This document shows positions 16,588 to 25,794 of a stretch of 64,000 nucleotides of DNA, piece after piece. The DNA is from Bacteroidota bacterium (lineage in GTDB: Bacteria > Bacteroidota > Bacteroidia > Bacteroidales > NBLH01). The stretch spans positions 100,855 through 164,854 of the forward strand of contig JANYKN010000032.1 of the NCBI GenBank assembly GCA_025361565.1, read 5' to 3'. The position numbers and the translations under genes were made by a program. Numbering within the stretch: the stretch's first letter is position 1; every line of letters begins with the position of its first letter. Below the pieces are notes generated by a model. The model ran no database searches. It worked only from the letters and a program-made list of their open reading frames with translations, and was not told the DNA's origin.

Positions 16588-17346
16588 TTAAAGAATGTAA
16601 GGTATAATTGCTTTTCTTTCATTCGGATAATCCGGAAAATATTGCAGATACCATTTGTGATGGTCAAGAGCCCGAGGCAATAAATTAACAATTGTCCAAA
16701 TTGAAAAAGACAATGCAGCCAGATTCCAGGCCATTACTGCAAATCCAATCCATTCTAAAATCTCTCCAAAATAGTTAGGACATGAGATCCATTTAAAAAG
16801 TCCCTTTCGAGGAATTTGATATCCATTTGTTGAACTTTTTCTCAAGCTTATCAAAATCCGATCTGATGAAATATTGATTATCATCCCGAAAACAAAAAGA
16901 ATAAATCCAAGAATCAACCGAAATGAATCATTCAATTCAAATATCTTGTAATCTGGCATTTGACCAATAGCAATTCCATTAAACGATGCATTGACTAGGT
17001 TAAATAAAATACCAAAAATGATGATTAAAAGTGGCATTTTCTTTCCTTTTGTCTTAATTTTGAAAGGAAAAACCAGTGTGCGGTTAATATAATGAATGAA
17101 CCACATTAAAAACAATACGGTAGCGATTGCATTGTAGTTATGAAAAAAAATGAAATAATAGCTTAAAATAATTAAAGATGGAATTTCCATAATAACCCAA
17201 CCTGTTTGGTTCGAAATTGTTGGCCCCCAGCCTTTGCGCATATGTCGCCCATATGGCTGTTTTACAAATAAAAGTACCGGGAATAACAATAGGGCAAAAA
17301 TAATCCATACGATGATTAGGTTTTCAAATGTTTTTGGGTCAATCAT
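16588..17346 (-). CDS. steroid 5-alpha-reductase-like membrane enzyme
   Basis: 252 residues with about six hydrophobic segments. The C-terminal segment (SCPNYFGEILEWIGFA, then PRALDHHKWY and FPDYPNERKAIIPYIL) is a near-textbook match to the 3-oxo-5-alpha-steroid 4-dehydrogenase C-terminal domain, including the NADPH-binding N-Y-F-G-E and H-H-x-W-Y motifs. Family members reduce the C4-C5 double bond of 3-oxo-4-ene steroids; some bacterial relatives act on other enones, so the substrate is inferred. Its start overlaps the upstream SDR gene by 8 bp, which argues for a shared pathway. Confidence 0.85.
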   Translation of the reverse strand: MIDPKTFENLIIVWIIFALLLFPVLLFVKQPYGRHMRKGWGPTISNQTGWVIMEIPSLIILSYYFIFFHNYNAIATVLFLMWFIHYINRTLVFPFKIKTKGKKMPLLIIIFGILFNLVNASFNGIAIGQMPDYKIFELNDSFRLILGFILFVFGMIINISSDRILISLRKSSTNGYQIPRKGLFKWISCPNYFGEILEWIGFAVMAWNLAALSFSIWTIVNLLPRALDHHKWYLQYFPDYPNERKAIIPYIL

Positions 17347-18346
17347 TTTGGTCTTTTTTAGGATTTTTAATCTTTAGATATCCATTATTTAAAAACCAAC
17401 TTAGAGAATCTGTAAAAGTTTCCTCGATTGGCCGGGGTTTAAAGTTCAACTCAGATATTGCTTTTTGATTATTCACCATTTTGGGTGAATGGGCTACAAT
17501 AGTCAATGATTCTTTGGTATAAAGGGCTTCGGTCCCAGTTATTTTACTATAGATATTAATGAATGGAAGCCCCGCCCATGCTAAAAAATTGGGGATTATA
17601 GTGGGTTCTTTTCTTTTGACCTGGGTACAAATTAAGCTTGCAATTCCTACAAGGCTCTTCCATTGATTGGTCAATAAGTATCTTTCACCATTTCTACCAA
17701 GTTCCATGGCATTGATTGCTGCATCAACAACATCCCTAACATCTGCCCAATGGTAGCCACCTTTAATTAAAAAAGGCATTTTGCCTTCAGCAATTTCAAT
17801 GATCATTTGCCCCATTAATGAAGGAATATAATCGAATGGTCCTATAACACCTGATGGATTTAAAATAATTGCATTCAATCCACGTTTACAACCATCAATT
17901 ACCAACAATTCTGAGTTTGCTTTGGATTGATCGTAATTAAAAGCTTCTGTTCCAACCAATGGATTATCCTCATTTAGCATTAAATCTGACGATAAATTAC
18001 GCAATGCATGGATTGAGCTGAAGTGGATTAATCGCTTTATTTTATGGCTGATACAAGCTTCTATTACATTCCTTGTTCCTTCAATATTTACTTTAAATAC
18101 GTTTTCTTTTGAATTGCTGCCAATTGAAATAATTGCCGCTGTGTGGTATACAAAATCAGTACCTTCAACAAGCTTGTTAACCACAATATTATCTAAAATA
18201 TTTCCTTTAACTTTTTCAACATCAAGGTCCGCAAGTGATTTATCTGAAGTATGGATGAGCACTTTAACATGATGCCCCCTTTTAATCAATTCCCTGCAAA
18301 GATTATTTCCAATATGTCCACTTGCACCTGTTATACCGATTACCAT
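17339..18346 (-). CDS. NAD(P)-dependent SDR, 3-beta-HSD/dihydroflavonol-reductase type
   Basis: 335 residues of the extended short-chain dehydrogenase family. GITGASGHIGNNL at residues 4-16 is the dinucleotide-binding Gly motif, and FSSIHAL and YDQSKANSE supply the catalytic Ser, Tyr and Lys. The later part resembles the 3-beta-hydroxysteroid dehydrogenase/isomerase group, but sugar epimerases and dihydroflavonol reductases share the pattern. It lies between the START gene (22 bp upstream) and the 5-alpha-reductase-like gene (8-bp overlap). That context favours oxidation of a 3-hydroxysteroid to the 3-oxo-4-ene substrate of the reductase. Confidence 0.75.
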   Translation of the reverse strand: MVIGITGASGHIGNNLCRELIKRGHHVKVLIHTSDKSLADLDVEKVKGNILDNIVVNKLVEGTDFVYHTAAIISIGSNSKENVFKVNIEGTRNVIEACISHKIKRLIHFSSIHALRNLSSDLMLNEDNPLVGTEAFNYDQSKANSELLVIDGCKRGLNAIILNPSGVIGPFDYIPSLMGQMIIEIAEGKMPFLIKGGYHWADVRDVVDAAINAMELGRNGERYLLTNQWKSLVGIASLICTQVKRKEPTIIPNFLAWAGLPFINIYSKITGTEALYTKESLTIVAHSPKMVNNQKAISELNFKPRPIEETFTDSLSWFLNNGYLKIKNPKKDQND

Positions 18347-18368
18347 ATTATAAAGTATCTAGAAAAAT

Positions 18369-19025
18369 TTAAAACGTTTTTTCCTGAATGTAAGAAAGTT
18401 GGGTATTTTTGTATTTATTCGTTTTTACAACTTTCGACATATTTAATATTGTATTAAAAGGGCCTTTGTCAATAGCCATATTCACCAGCCAAACAGGAAT
18501 ATCACCACCTAAATCAATTGATAATTCGAACCTTACATCAACAATTCCTTCTCTGGCAGGTGTAAATTCCCAAACAGACCTGAGTTTAGGAACCCGAACG
18601 AGATCCTCCTTAACCGGAATATAATCAGGCCATCCTTCCGAGTCAATCCTTACGATTCCGGAAGTTTTATCTTGTTTCATTTTTGCGTGAGTAATTAAAT
18701 CCCTGTTACTTACAGGCCATGGAGCTTCAGAAATATTGTAATAAATCCATTCAAAATCGTTAATTACTTTAAGGAGTTTGGCACTTTTATTAGCATAAAT
18801 CCACAAATGATGGTTTTCAGAATCCTTAACCATGCTTACCAAAGGGCCCAAATTGGTACTCATTTGCATTAATCCCAATACTTCCCTAGTCCGGGACCCT
18901 TCAACTGTTCTGATATATATTTTAACACCTTCCTGATTGCGTGTTAGCTTCCATCCACTTGCATTTTGCGAAAAAACACAAAAGGGAATTATTGTAATCA
19001 ATATTAGATGTATCAACAACTTCAT
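18369..19025 (-). CDS. secreted START-domain (StAR-related lipid-transfer) protein
   Basis: A signal peptide (MKLLIHLILITIIPFCVFSQ) is followed by about 195 residues of a START/Bet v1-like fold, which encloses a hydrophobic ligand. The segments LGLMQMSTNLGPLVSMVKDSENHHLWIY, WPVSNRDLITHAKM and LSIDLGGDIPVWLVNMAI follow the domain order, with the characteristic W-P-x(3)-R-D motif. I start at 19025 because the 11 residues upstream are not signal-like. START domains bind sterols, phospholipids or ceramide. Placement directly upstream of two steroid-enzyme-like genes suggests a periplasmic sterol carrier. Confidence 0.78.
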   Translation of the reverse strand: MKLLIHLILITIIPFCVFSQNASGWKLTRNQEGVKIYIRTVEGSRTREVLGLMQMSTNLGPLVSMVKDSENHHLWIYANKSAKLLKVINDFEWIYYNISEAPWPVSNRDLITHAKMKQDKTSGIVRIDSEGWPDYIPVKEDLVRVPKLRSVWEFTPAREGIVDVRFELSIDLGGDIPVWLVNMAIDKGPFNTILNMSKVVKTNKYKNTQLSYIQEKTF

Positions 19026-19269
19026 AATCTTATAACTGTCCAAAACACTAAAGTACAAACAAAATCGGAATATGAAAGAGGTGTTTGAATCAACCTATTA
19101 AGTTTGGAGATAATAAGCATGAACAATTTTAGAGCTGTTGAATTTAAGATCAGTCAATAAAATAATTAAATATGAAATTCACAATAAAACCATTCTGTCT
19201 TTATAATTTTATTCAATTATGATGATAAATAAAGCAATAGAAAAATATATTAAATTTGAAAAAAAGTAG

Positions 19270-19299
19270 TTTAGATTAAACAATACTATTGTAATTTTG
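19270..19299 (+). promoter_or_regulatory. probable promoter of the caspase gene
   Basis: TAATTTTG at 19292-19299 matches the -7 consensus and lies 38 bp before the start codon. A weak TTTA (19270-19273) stands 18 bp upstream of it. Confidence 0.4.
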
Positions 19300-19337
19300 T
19301 ATAACAAACTCAATAAAAAATCAAACTAAAATTAACC

Positions 19338-21254
19338 ATGAAAAAATTAATATTATTATTAGGAATAATCCTTAACCTTTTCGCCCTGATGGGTCAGGAA
19401 AAAAACATATTAGTTGAAGATAACTTTTCCGACAATTCATATAAATGGTGGATAGGCCGGAGTCCGATTGGAAAGTGCGAAATAGCTCACGGAGAGTACA
19501 TTATCAGCTACACAGGGACTAAATCATGGTCATCGAATATTGATGCTGAATTGAACTCAGTTCAGGATTTCGTTATCGAAAGTAAAATGAGCAGGATAAG
19601 CGGTACCGATGAAAATGGGTATGGATTAACCTGGGGAAAAGGCAACGATGGGTTTTACAATTTTATAATCACTCCCAAAGGAAAGTTTTATGTAAGAAAA
19701 GTAGAACGTGGAAAAAAAGGCCAATATTTAATTGATTGGAAAAAAACACCATATATCAATGCCAATGCAATTACCAATAAACTAAAAATCCAAAAATCCG
19801 GACAACAACTTCTATTCTTTATTAACGACAATTTGGTAGCAACCATTCCTTTTCAACCTTTTTATGGAAATCAATTGGGATTTATGCTTTATCAACGGCA
19901 AGAAATAGCCTGTGAATATATGCTGGTTTATGGAAGCGGAAAAAATTTAGTTGTAAACAACAGTAAAAACCAACAGGTTGTGGTGGCTGCGCCCGATTTA
20001 AGAGTTTTACAGATTGCGATTAAAGACGATCAGGATATTGAAAATCTGAGTTCGTCATATGGCAACGGAAATTCAATTATTGAGCCTGGAGAATCAATTG
20101 AAGTCACTGCATTTGTTCAAAATTATGGAAGCTTGGCAGCAAAAAACATTGAAGCAAAAATAGCGCTGGATCTGGACGATAGGAATATTTCATTTCCTGA
20201 CGAATACAAAACTTTTGATTTAGGCGATATTGAAAGTGGAGATTACAAAAAATTGCAGTTCTTCTTCTTTACCAGCCGTAAATATGCTTCAGACGATATT
20301 CCTTTCAAAATAATTTTAAAAGAAAAAAGTGGCAGTTACACAAAAGAACAACCACTTGGTCTAAAAATGAACGAGCGAACCACCAATATTGTAGATGTAA
20401 ATATCGGGAAAATTGATGTTAAAAAAGATTCGGAAATGAAACAAATTCAGGAAGTTATAGAACTTGCAGATGTTGACAAAAATATTCCTGAAACCAAATT
20501 TAACGGAGAAAATACGCTTGCCGTTGTCATTGGTATTGAAGAATATAAATATGCACCTTTGGTTGATTTTGCAAAAAGAGATGCACAGGTATTTTACAAA
20601 TATGCTTCATCGGTTTTTGGAATACCAAAAGAAAATATTTATTTTTTAAGTAATAACGAGGCCACTCTGGGTGAATTTGACAAAATATTTTCGCGTGACG
20701 GCTGGCTGTCGCGCAGAACTGTTCAGGATCAAAGCAATATTATTGTTTATTATGCCGGACATGGTGCTCCTGATGTTAAAACTCAATCCGCATACTTAAT
20801 TCCTTATGACATTGATCCAAACTATGCAAAAACAGGATTTAGTGTCAATGAATTATACTCTTCCCTTTCAGCACTTCAGGCAAAATCGGTCACTGTTTTT
20901 CTTGATGCCTGCTTTTCCGGAAAAGGTAGAAATGAAAAAATGTTGATTTCTGATGCCCGTTCTGTAATCATAAAAACCGAAAATTCAGCATTTTCGGCAA
21001 AGAATATGTCAGTAATGGCCGCAGCAAGCAATGATGAATATAGTGCAGCTTATCCGGAAAAATACCATGGAATCTTCACATACTATTTATTAAAATCATT
21101 GCAAAAAAATGCCAACTCATTAAAAACCACAAGTATAAATGATTTTTTCAACAACATCAAGGTTGATGTTTCTAAAAAAGCCGGATTTCTGGACAAAGAA
21201 CAAAACCCAACACTTGTTGGAAATGATAAGGACAGGGCAGTAATCATGTATTAA
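19338..21254 (+). CDS. secreted orthocaspase (peptidase C14) with LamG-like and CARDB-like domains
   Basis: A signal peptide covers about 1-19. Residues 20-205 form a concanavalin-like (LamG/DUF1080-type) sandwich, starting ILVEDNFSDNSYKWW. Residues 215-350 look like a CARDB/Ig domain (YGNGNSIIEPGESIEV...LDLDD). Residues 395-638 form a caspase-like C14 domain beginning NTLAVVIGIEEYK. The catalytic pair is His475 (VYYAGHGAP) and Cys525 (FLDACFSG). It is exported or periplasmic, which is unusual for caspase-like proteases but known in Bacteroidota. Substrate preference (Arg/Lys or other) cannot be read. It is followed by a lipoprotein and a SPOR-like protein on the same strand. Confidence 0.85.
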   Translation: MKKLILLLGIILNLFALMGQEKNILVEDNFSDNSYKWWIGRSPIGKCEIAHGEYIISYTGTKSWSSNIDAELNSVQDFVIESKMSRISGTDENGYGLTWGKGNDGFYNFIITPKGKFYVRKVERGKKGQYLIDWKKTPYINANAITNKLKIQKSGQQLLFFINDNLVATIPFQPFYGNQLGFMLYQRQEIACEYMLVYGSGKNLVVNNSKNQQVVVAAPDLRVLQIAIKDDQDIENLSSSYGNGNSIIEPGESIEVTAFVQNYGSLAAKNIEAKIALDLDDRNISFPDEYKTFDLGDIESGDYKKLQFFFFTSRKYASDDIPFKIILKEKSGSYTKEQPLGLKMNERTTNIVDVNIGKIDVKKDSEMKQIQEVIELADVDKNIPETKFNGENTLAVVIGIEEYKYAPLVDFAKRDAQVFYKYASSVFGIPKENIYFLSNNEATLGEFDKIFSRDGWLSRRTVQDQSNIIVYYAGHGAPDVKTQSAYLIPYDIDPNYAKTGFSVNELYSSLSALQAKSVTVFLDACFSGKGRNEKMLISDARSVIIKTENSAFSAKNMSVMAAASNDEYSAAYPEKYHGIFTYYLLKSLQKNANSLKTTSINDFFNNIKVDVSKKAGFLDKEQNPTLVGNDKDRAVIMY

Positions 21255-21368
21255 TCTAAAAATTAGCTATTTGAAAAATTGAGTATTGAAATAATATATA
21301 TATATTTATTATTTTAGCATTCAAATATTAAGTAATTAAAAAGTCAGAGCATTTCAAATTCTATTATT

Positions 21369-22226
21369 ATGATAAAAAAGTCCCTGTTTTATTCAATGAT
21401 TATTTCATTTACTATCCTTGTAATATCCTGTAACAGTAGCAATGAGAAAAATCAAACATCAAATTCGAACAATACAACAAATGGTTATGATAGTGCGCAA
21501 GGAAAAAGTTTTGTTTATACCAAGTACAAGCTTCCTCTTTCGGTAGAAGTATATAAGTTTTTAAAAACAAAAAATGTTCAATTCAACAAACAATATTTGT
21601 TAGGGATTAATAGCCAGGACAAATATTTTACTGAAGAAAAGAGAGCTTTGGCTTTAGGTACATATTCGTCAGATTTGGTATTTGCAACTATATTTGATCA
21701 AAGCCAAGAGGCAGTTGAATACTTTGATGTTTCAATTGAGTTGGCACATAAATTAGATATTGAAGACGGTTACAGTACAAATCTTCTGGACAAAGCTTAC
21801 AAAAACATTGAAAACTCTGACTCACTTAATTATATTGCAGGCGAAGCATATTGGAAAACTTGTACTAACCTCGAAAAAAATGACAGAACCAATATTTTGC
21901 CGCTTATTGTAATGAGTTCTTGGCTTGAAAGCATGCACACACTATCAAAAGCCTCAATTGGCAGTTCATCAGAAACTGGATTGTTTATTGAACTTGATAA
22001 TCAAAAAGAGAATCTTGTTAATTTAATTGCATACTTTAAGGATGTTATTTCGACACAAAAAAAATCTGAACTAACAGAAGTTTTGGAAAAATGGGCAAAC
22101 AAACTCGATCAAATTCTTGCCAAATACAATGAAATTAAAACAACAGACAAAAGCAATTTAGGAATTGAACAATTTGAAAATGTAATTTTTCAAATTGAAG
22201 ATTTAAGATCTCAAATTATTGAATAA
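21369..22226 (+). CDS. hypothetical lipoprotein, 285 residues
   Basis: A type II signal peptide ends in the lipobox LVISC, with the lipid-bearing Cys at residue 21, so the protein is anchored in the envelope. A Ser/Asn-rich linker (22-50) precedes a mostly helical domain without Trp-rich or catalytic motifs. I do not recognise a family. The gene lies 114 bp after the caspase gene and 384 bp before the SPOR-like gene on the same strand. It may belong with them, but the gaps argue against a tight operon. Confidence 0.6.
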   Translation: MIKKSLFYSMIISFTILVISCNSSNEKNQTSNSNNTTNGYDSAQGKSFVYTKYKLPLSVEVYKFLKTKNVQFNKQYLLGINSQDKYFTEEKRALALGTYSSDLVFATIFDQSQEAVEYFDVSIELAHKLDIEDGYSTNLLDKAYKNIENSDSLNYIAGEAYWKTCTNLEKNDRTNILPLIVMSSWLESMHTLSKASIGSSSETGLFIELDNQKENLVNLIAYFKDVISTQKKSELTEVLEKWANKLDQILAKYNEIKTTDKSNLGIEQFENVIFQIEDLRSQIIE

Positions 22227-22609
22227 ATACAATAATTTCTTTAAATCTCAGTTTTATTTTATTATAACCATTTAAATAAGGCTGAATTATTATTCACACA
22301 ATTAATCCATCTGTAAAACAATCAATTATATATTGACTTGATTATTTTATAGATGGCTTTCCTAACCAAACCAAATAAAAACCAAATTTACAAATGTAAA
22401 TTTCGGAATTATTTTTTTCACTTCTAAGTCATAATAATTCAAATAGTTGGCACATTGGTATAGTTTTCGTATTTGAACAAGGATGAAATATTTTACATAA
22501 TGTATGTAATTGTTTAATAATTATAATTATATTTGACACCTTGAAAATCTTAATTGATAATCAGTAAATTATAATAGATATTGATTAGACTTTCAAAAAA
22601 CTTTTTCAC
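22227..22609. other. 383-bp AT-rich gap with an imperfect hairpin and a -7 box
   Basis: No ORF is seen. An imperfect hairpin of about 18 pairs spans 22307-22356 (CCATCT...AGATGG arms) and may end the lipoprotein transcript, although no T-run follows. TATATTTG at 22528-22535 is a consensus -7 box for the next gene, about 74 bp before its start. Confidence 0.4.
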
Positions 22610-23920
22610 ATGAGAAAATTATTAATTAGCCTTTTGGTATTATCAGTATTAATGCCAATAAATGTTATTCATTCTCAGGATGAATACAAGCTGAAAGAAA
22701 TAAAAGAACAGCTAAATAAAGCGGACCTCAAACAAATTGAAAAGGCGGAAAAATATTTGGCTTCGGCAAATGATCAAATGAATGCAGCTCAAGAGATTGG
22801 AGATGTTGGTAAAAATAAAAACAAAGCATTCAATAAAAAAATAAGTGCTGCAACAGATTTTGGTAGTGCTCACAAGATTATTTATAATGTTTATCTCGAA
22901 AATGTTCAAAAACTTTCGGCTGTTGCTAGTGGAGAAAATTCAGGAAAATCAAAGAAAAATATAGATGAAGCCTCGAAGCTATTTAAAGAAGCAAAAAAGA
23001 AACGTGAATCATCTTTAAAAGTTGATGTGCTTGAAAAAGCTTATGAATTACTTGAACAAGCAGTTGATTTAGAAAAGAAGGCAATTACAGGACTTTCAGA
23101 AACCTATGCTTTGTTAACAAATACAGGAAAAAAGGTCTCCAATGAAAAAGTTGTAAAGACTGAAACAAATCAAACAAACAACAAGGTTGGTAAAAAGGAG
23201 GTTGATGAAGTAAAAAAGGAACCTGTTGATGATAAAATTGTTGGAAAAAACGAGGTAACTAAAACTGACAATAGTAAAATCAATGATAATGAAAAAAAAG
23301 ACGAGATTGTAAAAAACAATGTAGTTGATGAAACGAATCAAATAAAAGAACAGGAAATAAAAGGTGTATATTTTAAAATTCAAATTGCAGCATCAAAAAC
23401 AACTTTGTCTGTTGAACAATTAAATGCTATTTATAAAACCAATGAAGTTTTCAGTGTTGATAAAGATGGGGAATGGTATAAATATTATGTAGGTCAAAGG
23501 TTTAAAATATATGATGAAGCACTTGCATACAAGAACAATTTAAAAATAAAAGGAATCTTCATCATTGCATATAAAGATGGCAAAAGGGTTTCTATGGAAG
23601 AAGCCTTAAAAAAGGACGATGAGAAAAAAGAGATAGTTGAAATCAAAAAGGATGTTCCCTTGGAAATTAAAAAAAACCAGGAGGTACAAACTGTTTATCG
23701 GTTGCAAATTGGAATATCTACAAAACCGTTGAGCCAAAAAGAAATAAGTGAGTTTAAAAGTGCAGGAAAGCCAGTATTGTCAATCGACCATGGAGGTTGG
23801 TTCTCATATAATATAGGGGATTTTAATACAGAAAAAGAAGCGCAGAATTTTAAAAAAATAAAAGGTTTATCTGATGCTGTTGTTGTAAAATTTGCAAACG
23901 GAATACTTATTGAAGAATAG
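22610..23920 (+). CDS. secreted protein with helical region and two SPOR-like repeats
   Basis: The 436-residue protein has a signal peptide (1-22, ending IHSQ) and a Lys/Glu-rich helical region (about 25-165) containing KAEKYLASANDQMNAAQE. A low-complexity linker of Lys, Asn, Asp and Val follows (about 165-255). Two SPOR-like units come next, starting YFKIQIAASK (about 256) and VYRLQIGIS (about 362). Each has the beta-alpha-beta pattern and a central Y-x-V-G / Y-N-I-G-D-F motif. SPOR domains bind denuded peptidoglycan glycans, so a periplasmic cell-wall role is inferred. The linker is a candidate for length variation. Confidence 0.72.
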   Translation: MRKLLISLLVLSVLMPINVIHSQDEYKLKEIKEQLNKADLKQIEKAEKYLASANDQMNAAQEIGDVGKNKNKAFNKKISAATDFGSAHKIIYNVYLENVQKLSAVASGENSGKSKKNIDEASKLFKEAKKKRESSLKVDVLEKAYELLEQAVDLEKKAITGLSETYALLTNTGKKVSNEKVVKTETNQTNNKVGKKEVDEVKKEPVDDKIVGKNEVTKTDNSKINDNEKKDEIVKNNVVDETNQIKEQEIKGVYFKIQIAASKTTLSVEQLNAIYKTNEVFSVDKDGEWYKYYVGQRFKIYDEALAYKNNLKIKGIFIIAYKDGKRVSMEEALKKDDEKKEIVEIKKDVPLEIKKNQEVQTVYRLQIGISTKPLSQKEISEFKSAGKPVLSIDHGGWFSYNIGDFNTEKEAQNFKKIKGLSDAVVVKFANGILIEE

Positions 23921-23998
23921 TGCCGCCAAATCTACATTGTGATCATAACTGTTATAATAGGGGGAAAACGTTGTACAGTTATTTAAAGATTTGGCACT
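23919..23998 (+). ncRNA. nested stem-loop element at the 3' end of the SPOR-like gene
   Basis: Outer arms (23919-23933 with 23987-23998, AGTGCC[GCC]AAATCT / AGATTTGGCACT, with a GCC bulge) enclose inner arms (23945-23952 with 23975-23982, ATAACTGT/ACAGTTAT). The 22-nt loop holds AGGGGGAAAACG. The outer arm overlaps the stop codon. A terminator follows 2 bp later. It may be a 3'-UTR structure, a processed small RNA or an old mobile remnant. Confidence 0.4.
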
Positions 23999-24000
23999 AA

Positions 24001-24028
24001 AAAGGTCTGCAAAATGCAGACCTTTTTT
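24001..24028 (+). terminator. rho-independent terminator
   Basis: A stem of GGTCTGCA with TGCAGACC (24004-24011/24015-24022, AAA loop), extended by A3/T3, is followed by a T-run. It ends the transcript of the SPOR-like gene and the folded element before it. Confidence 0.85.
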
Positions 24029-24155
24029 ATTTGTATTTATATACAATACTCTTCTATCATTCAATTAAATAAACAAAAAATTGAATGTCGAAATTTTATG
24101 ATTATTAAATATTAATATTATATTTAAGCTTTTAAATGTGACTTTAAAACACAAT

Positions 24156-24171
24156 AGAACATGTGTGTTCT
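24156..24171. promoter_or_regulatory. interrupted palindrome upstream of the GH30 gene
   Basis: AGAACA and TGTTCT flank TGTG at 24156-24171, 66 bp before the GH30 start codon. It is a possible operator; no second copy or family motif was noticed. Confidence 0.3.
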
Positions 24172-24237
24172 GTCTGATTTTAAGCATATTAAAAAATAAA
24201 GAAATAAACATTATGTTTTAACTAAATAATAACAAAA

Positions 24238-25701
24238 ATGAAAAAAATAAGTTTGACAATTTTATTGTCTTTTCTAATTGTTTCTGTTTTCTGTCAAGTA
24301 AAAATGAAACAAAAAGAGAAACAAACATTCTCAACCAATGGCAAAAGTATTACTGTTTATGCCACCGCTGAAGGTACAAATCAAAGACTAACACAGATTG
24401 ATAAAATAAACTTTACAAAAGCCGAACAACCTATAGAAACTAACTTTTCAGTTTTTGTAGCTCCAGATAAAACATTTCAAACTTTCCTAGGTATAGGAGG
24501 AGCAATTACGGATGCCAGTGCCGAAACTTTTGCAAAATTATCCAAAGAAAAACAACAGGAATTGCTGGATGCATACTATAACAAAACAACAGGAATTGGA
24601 TACTCCCTTGCCCGCACCAACATTCATAGTTGTGATTTTAGTTCAGGTAGCTATACATATATTGAAGATGGAGACAAAGATTTAAAGACTTTTAACATCG
24701 ACCATGATAAAAAGTTTCGTATTCCTTTAATTAAACAAGCAATTAAAACCGCTGGTGGAAAACTCTTATTATTCGCCAGCCCTTGGAGCCCACCTGCCTT
24801 TATGAAAGACAACAACAACATGTTAAAAGGAGGTAAATTATTGCCCGAATACTATCAGGCTTGGGCAAATTATTATACAAAATTCATTAAAGCATATGAA
24901 AGTTTAGGAATACCAATCTGGGGAATATCAGTCCAGAATGAACCAATGGCTAAACAAACTTGGGAATCATGCATTTACACAGCCGAAGAAGAAAGGGATT
25001 TCCTGAAAAATTATTTGGGACCAATTATGCAAAAGCAAGGTTTTGGAAATAAAAAAATTATTGTTTGGGATCATAACCGCGACCTGATTAACCATAGGGC
25101 AAATGTAATTTTTGACGATCCAATTGCATCAAAATATGCTTGGGGTATTGGATTTCATTGGTATGAGACTTGGGCTGGCGGAGATCCCATGTTTGAAAAT
25201 ATTGCCGAAGTGCATGAGGCATATCCGTCTAAAAACTTAATATTTACCGAAGGTTGCGTTGAAAAATTCGATGCTGAAAAATATAATTTCTGGGCAAATG
25301 GTGAAAGGTATGGTCGTTCAATGATCAATGACTTTAACAATGGAACAGTAGGCTGGACAGACTGGAACATTCTTTTAGATGAACAAGGTGGCCCAAATCA
25401 TGTTGGAAATTTTTGCATGGCACCGGTGCATGCAAATACTCAAACGGGAGAAATTATTTACACACCATCTTATTACTATATTGGACATTTCTCAAAATTT
25501 ATTCGTCCCAACGCAAAAAGGGTGAGTACGTCGTCCAGCAGGAGCCAGTTGCTTACCACTTCATTTCTTAATGAGGATGGATCTATGGTAACTGTGGTAA
25601 TGAATCAGAGTGCTGAAAAAATAACTTATGATTTATATGTTGGTACAACCAAAGCAAAAGTTGAAATTTCAGGTCATTCAATCCAAACATTGGTTTATTA
25701 A
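24238..25701 (+). CDS. secreted GH30 glycosidase (glucosylceramidase/beta-1,6-glucanase type)
   Basis: The 487-residue protein carries a signal peptide (1-20, ending FCQ). A GH30 catalytic barrel is flanked by the small beta-sandwich typical of the family. Family signatures include FLGIGGAITDASAETF, SLARTNIHSCDFS and FASPWSPPAFMK. The acid/base is Glu235 (SVQNEP) and the nucleophile Glu338 (FTEGC). GH30 members act on glucosylceramide, beta-1,6-glucan or related beta-glucosides; the subfamily cannot be fixed here. A near-perfect terminator follows the gene. Confidence 0.9.
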   Translation: MKKISLTILLSFLIVSVFCQVKMKQKEKQTFSTNGKSITVYATAEGTNQRLTQIDKINFTKAEQPIETNFSVFVAPDKTFQTFLGIGGAITDASAETFAKLSKEKQQELLDAYYNKTTGIGYSLARTNIHSCDFSSGSYTYIEDGDKDLKTFNIDHDKKFRIPLIKQAIKTAGGKLLLFASPWSPPAFMKDNNNMLKGGKLLPEYYQAWANYYTKFIKAYESLGIPIWGISVQNEPMAKQTWESCIYTAEEERDFLKNYLGPIMQKQGFGNKKIIVWDHNRDLINHRANVIFDDPIASKYAWGIGFHWYETWAGGDPMFENIAEVHEAYPSKNLIFTEGCVEKFDAEKYNFWANGERYGRSMINDFNNGTVGWTDWNILLDEQGGPNHVGNFCMAPVHANTQTGEIIYTPSYYYIGHFSKFIRPNAKRVSTSSSRSQLLTTSFLNEDGSMVTVVMNQSAEKITYDLYVGTTKAKVEISGHSIQTLVY

Positions 25702-25757
25702 TCCAGATTATAAGAGTTAAGTAAAGTTATAAATTGGAAGTTTCTAATTGCTAACTT

Positions 25758-25794
25758 CAAAATGGCTTCATCCGAATTAGTTGAAGCCATTTTG
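25758..25794. terminator. 13-bp hairpin terminator after GH30
   Basis: Arms CAAAATGGCTTCA (25758-25770) and its complement (25782-25794) are separated by 11 nt, 57 bp after the GH30 stop codon. The T-rich side of the right arm helps release on the plus strand. Confidence 0.7.
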
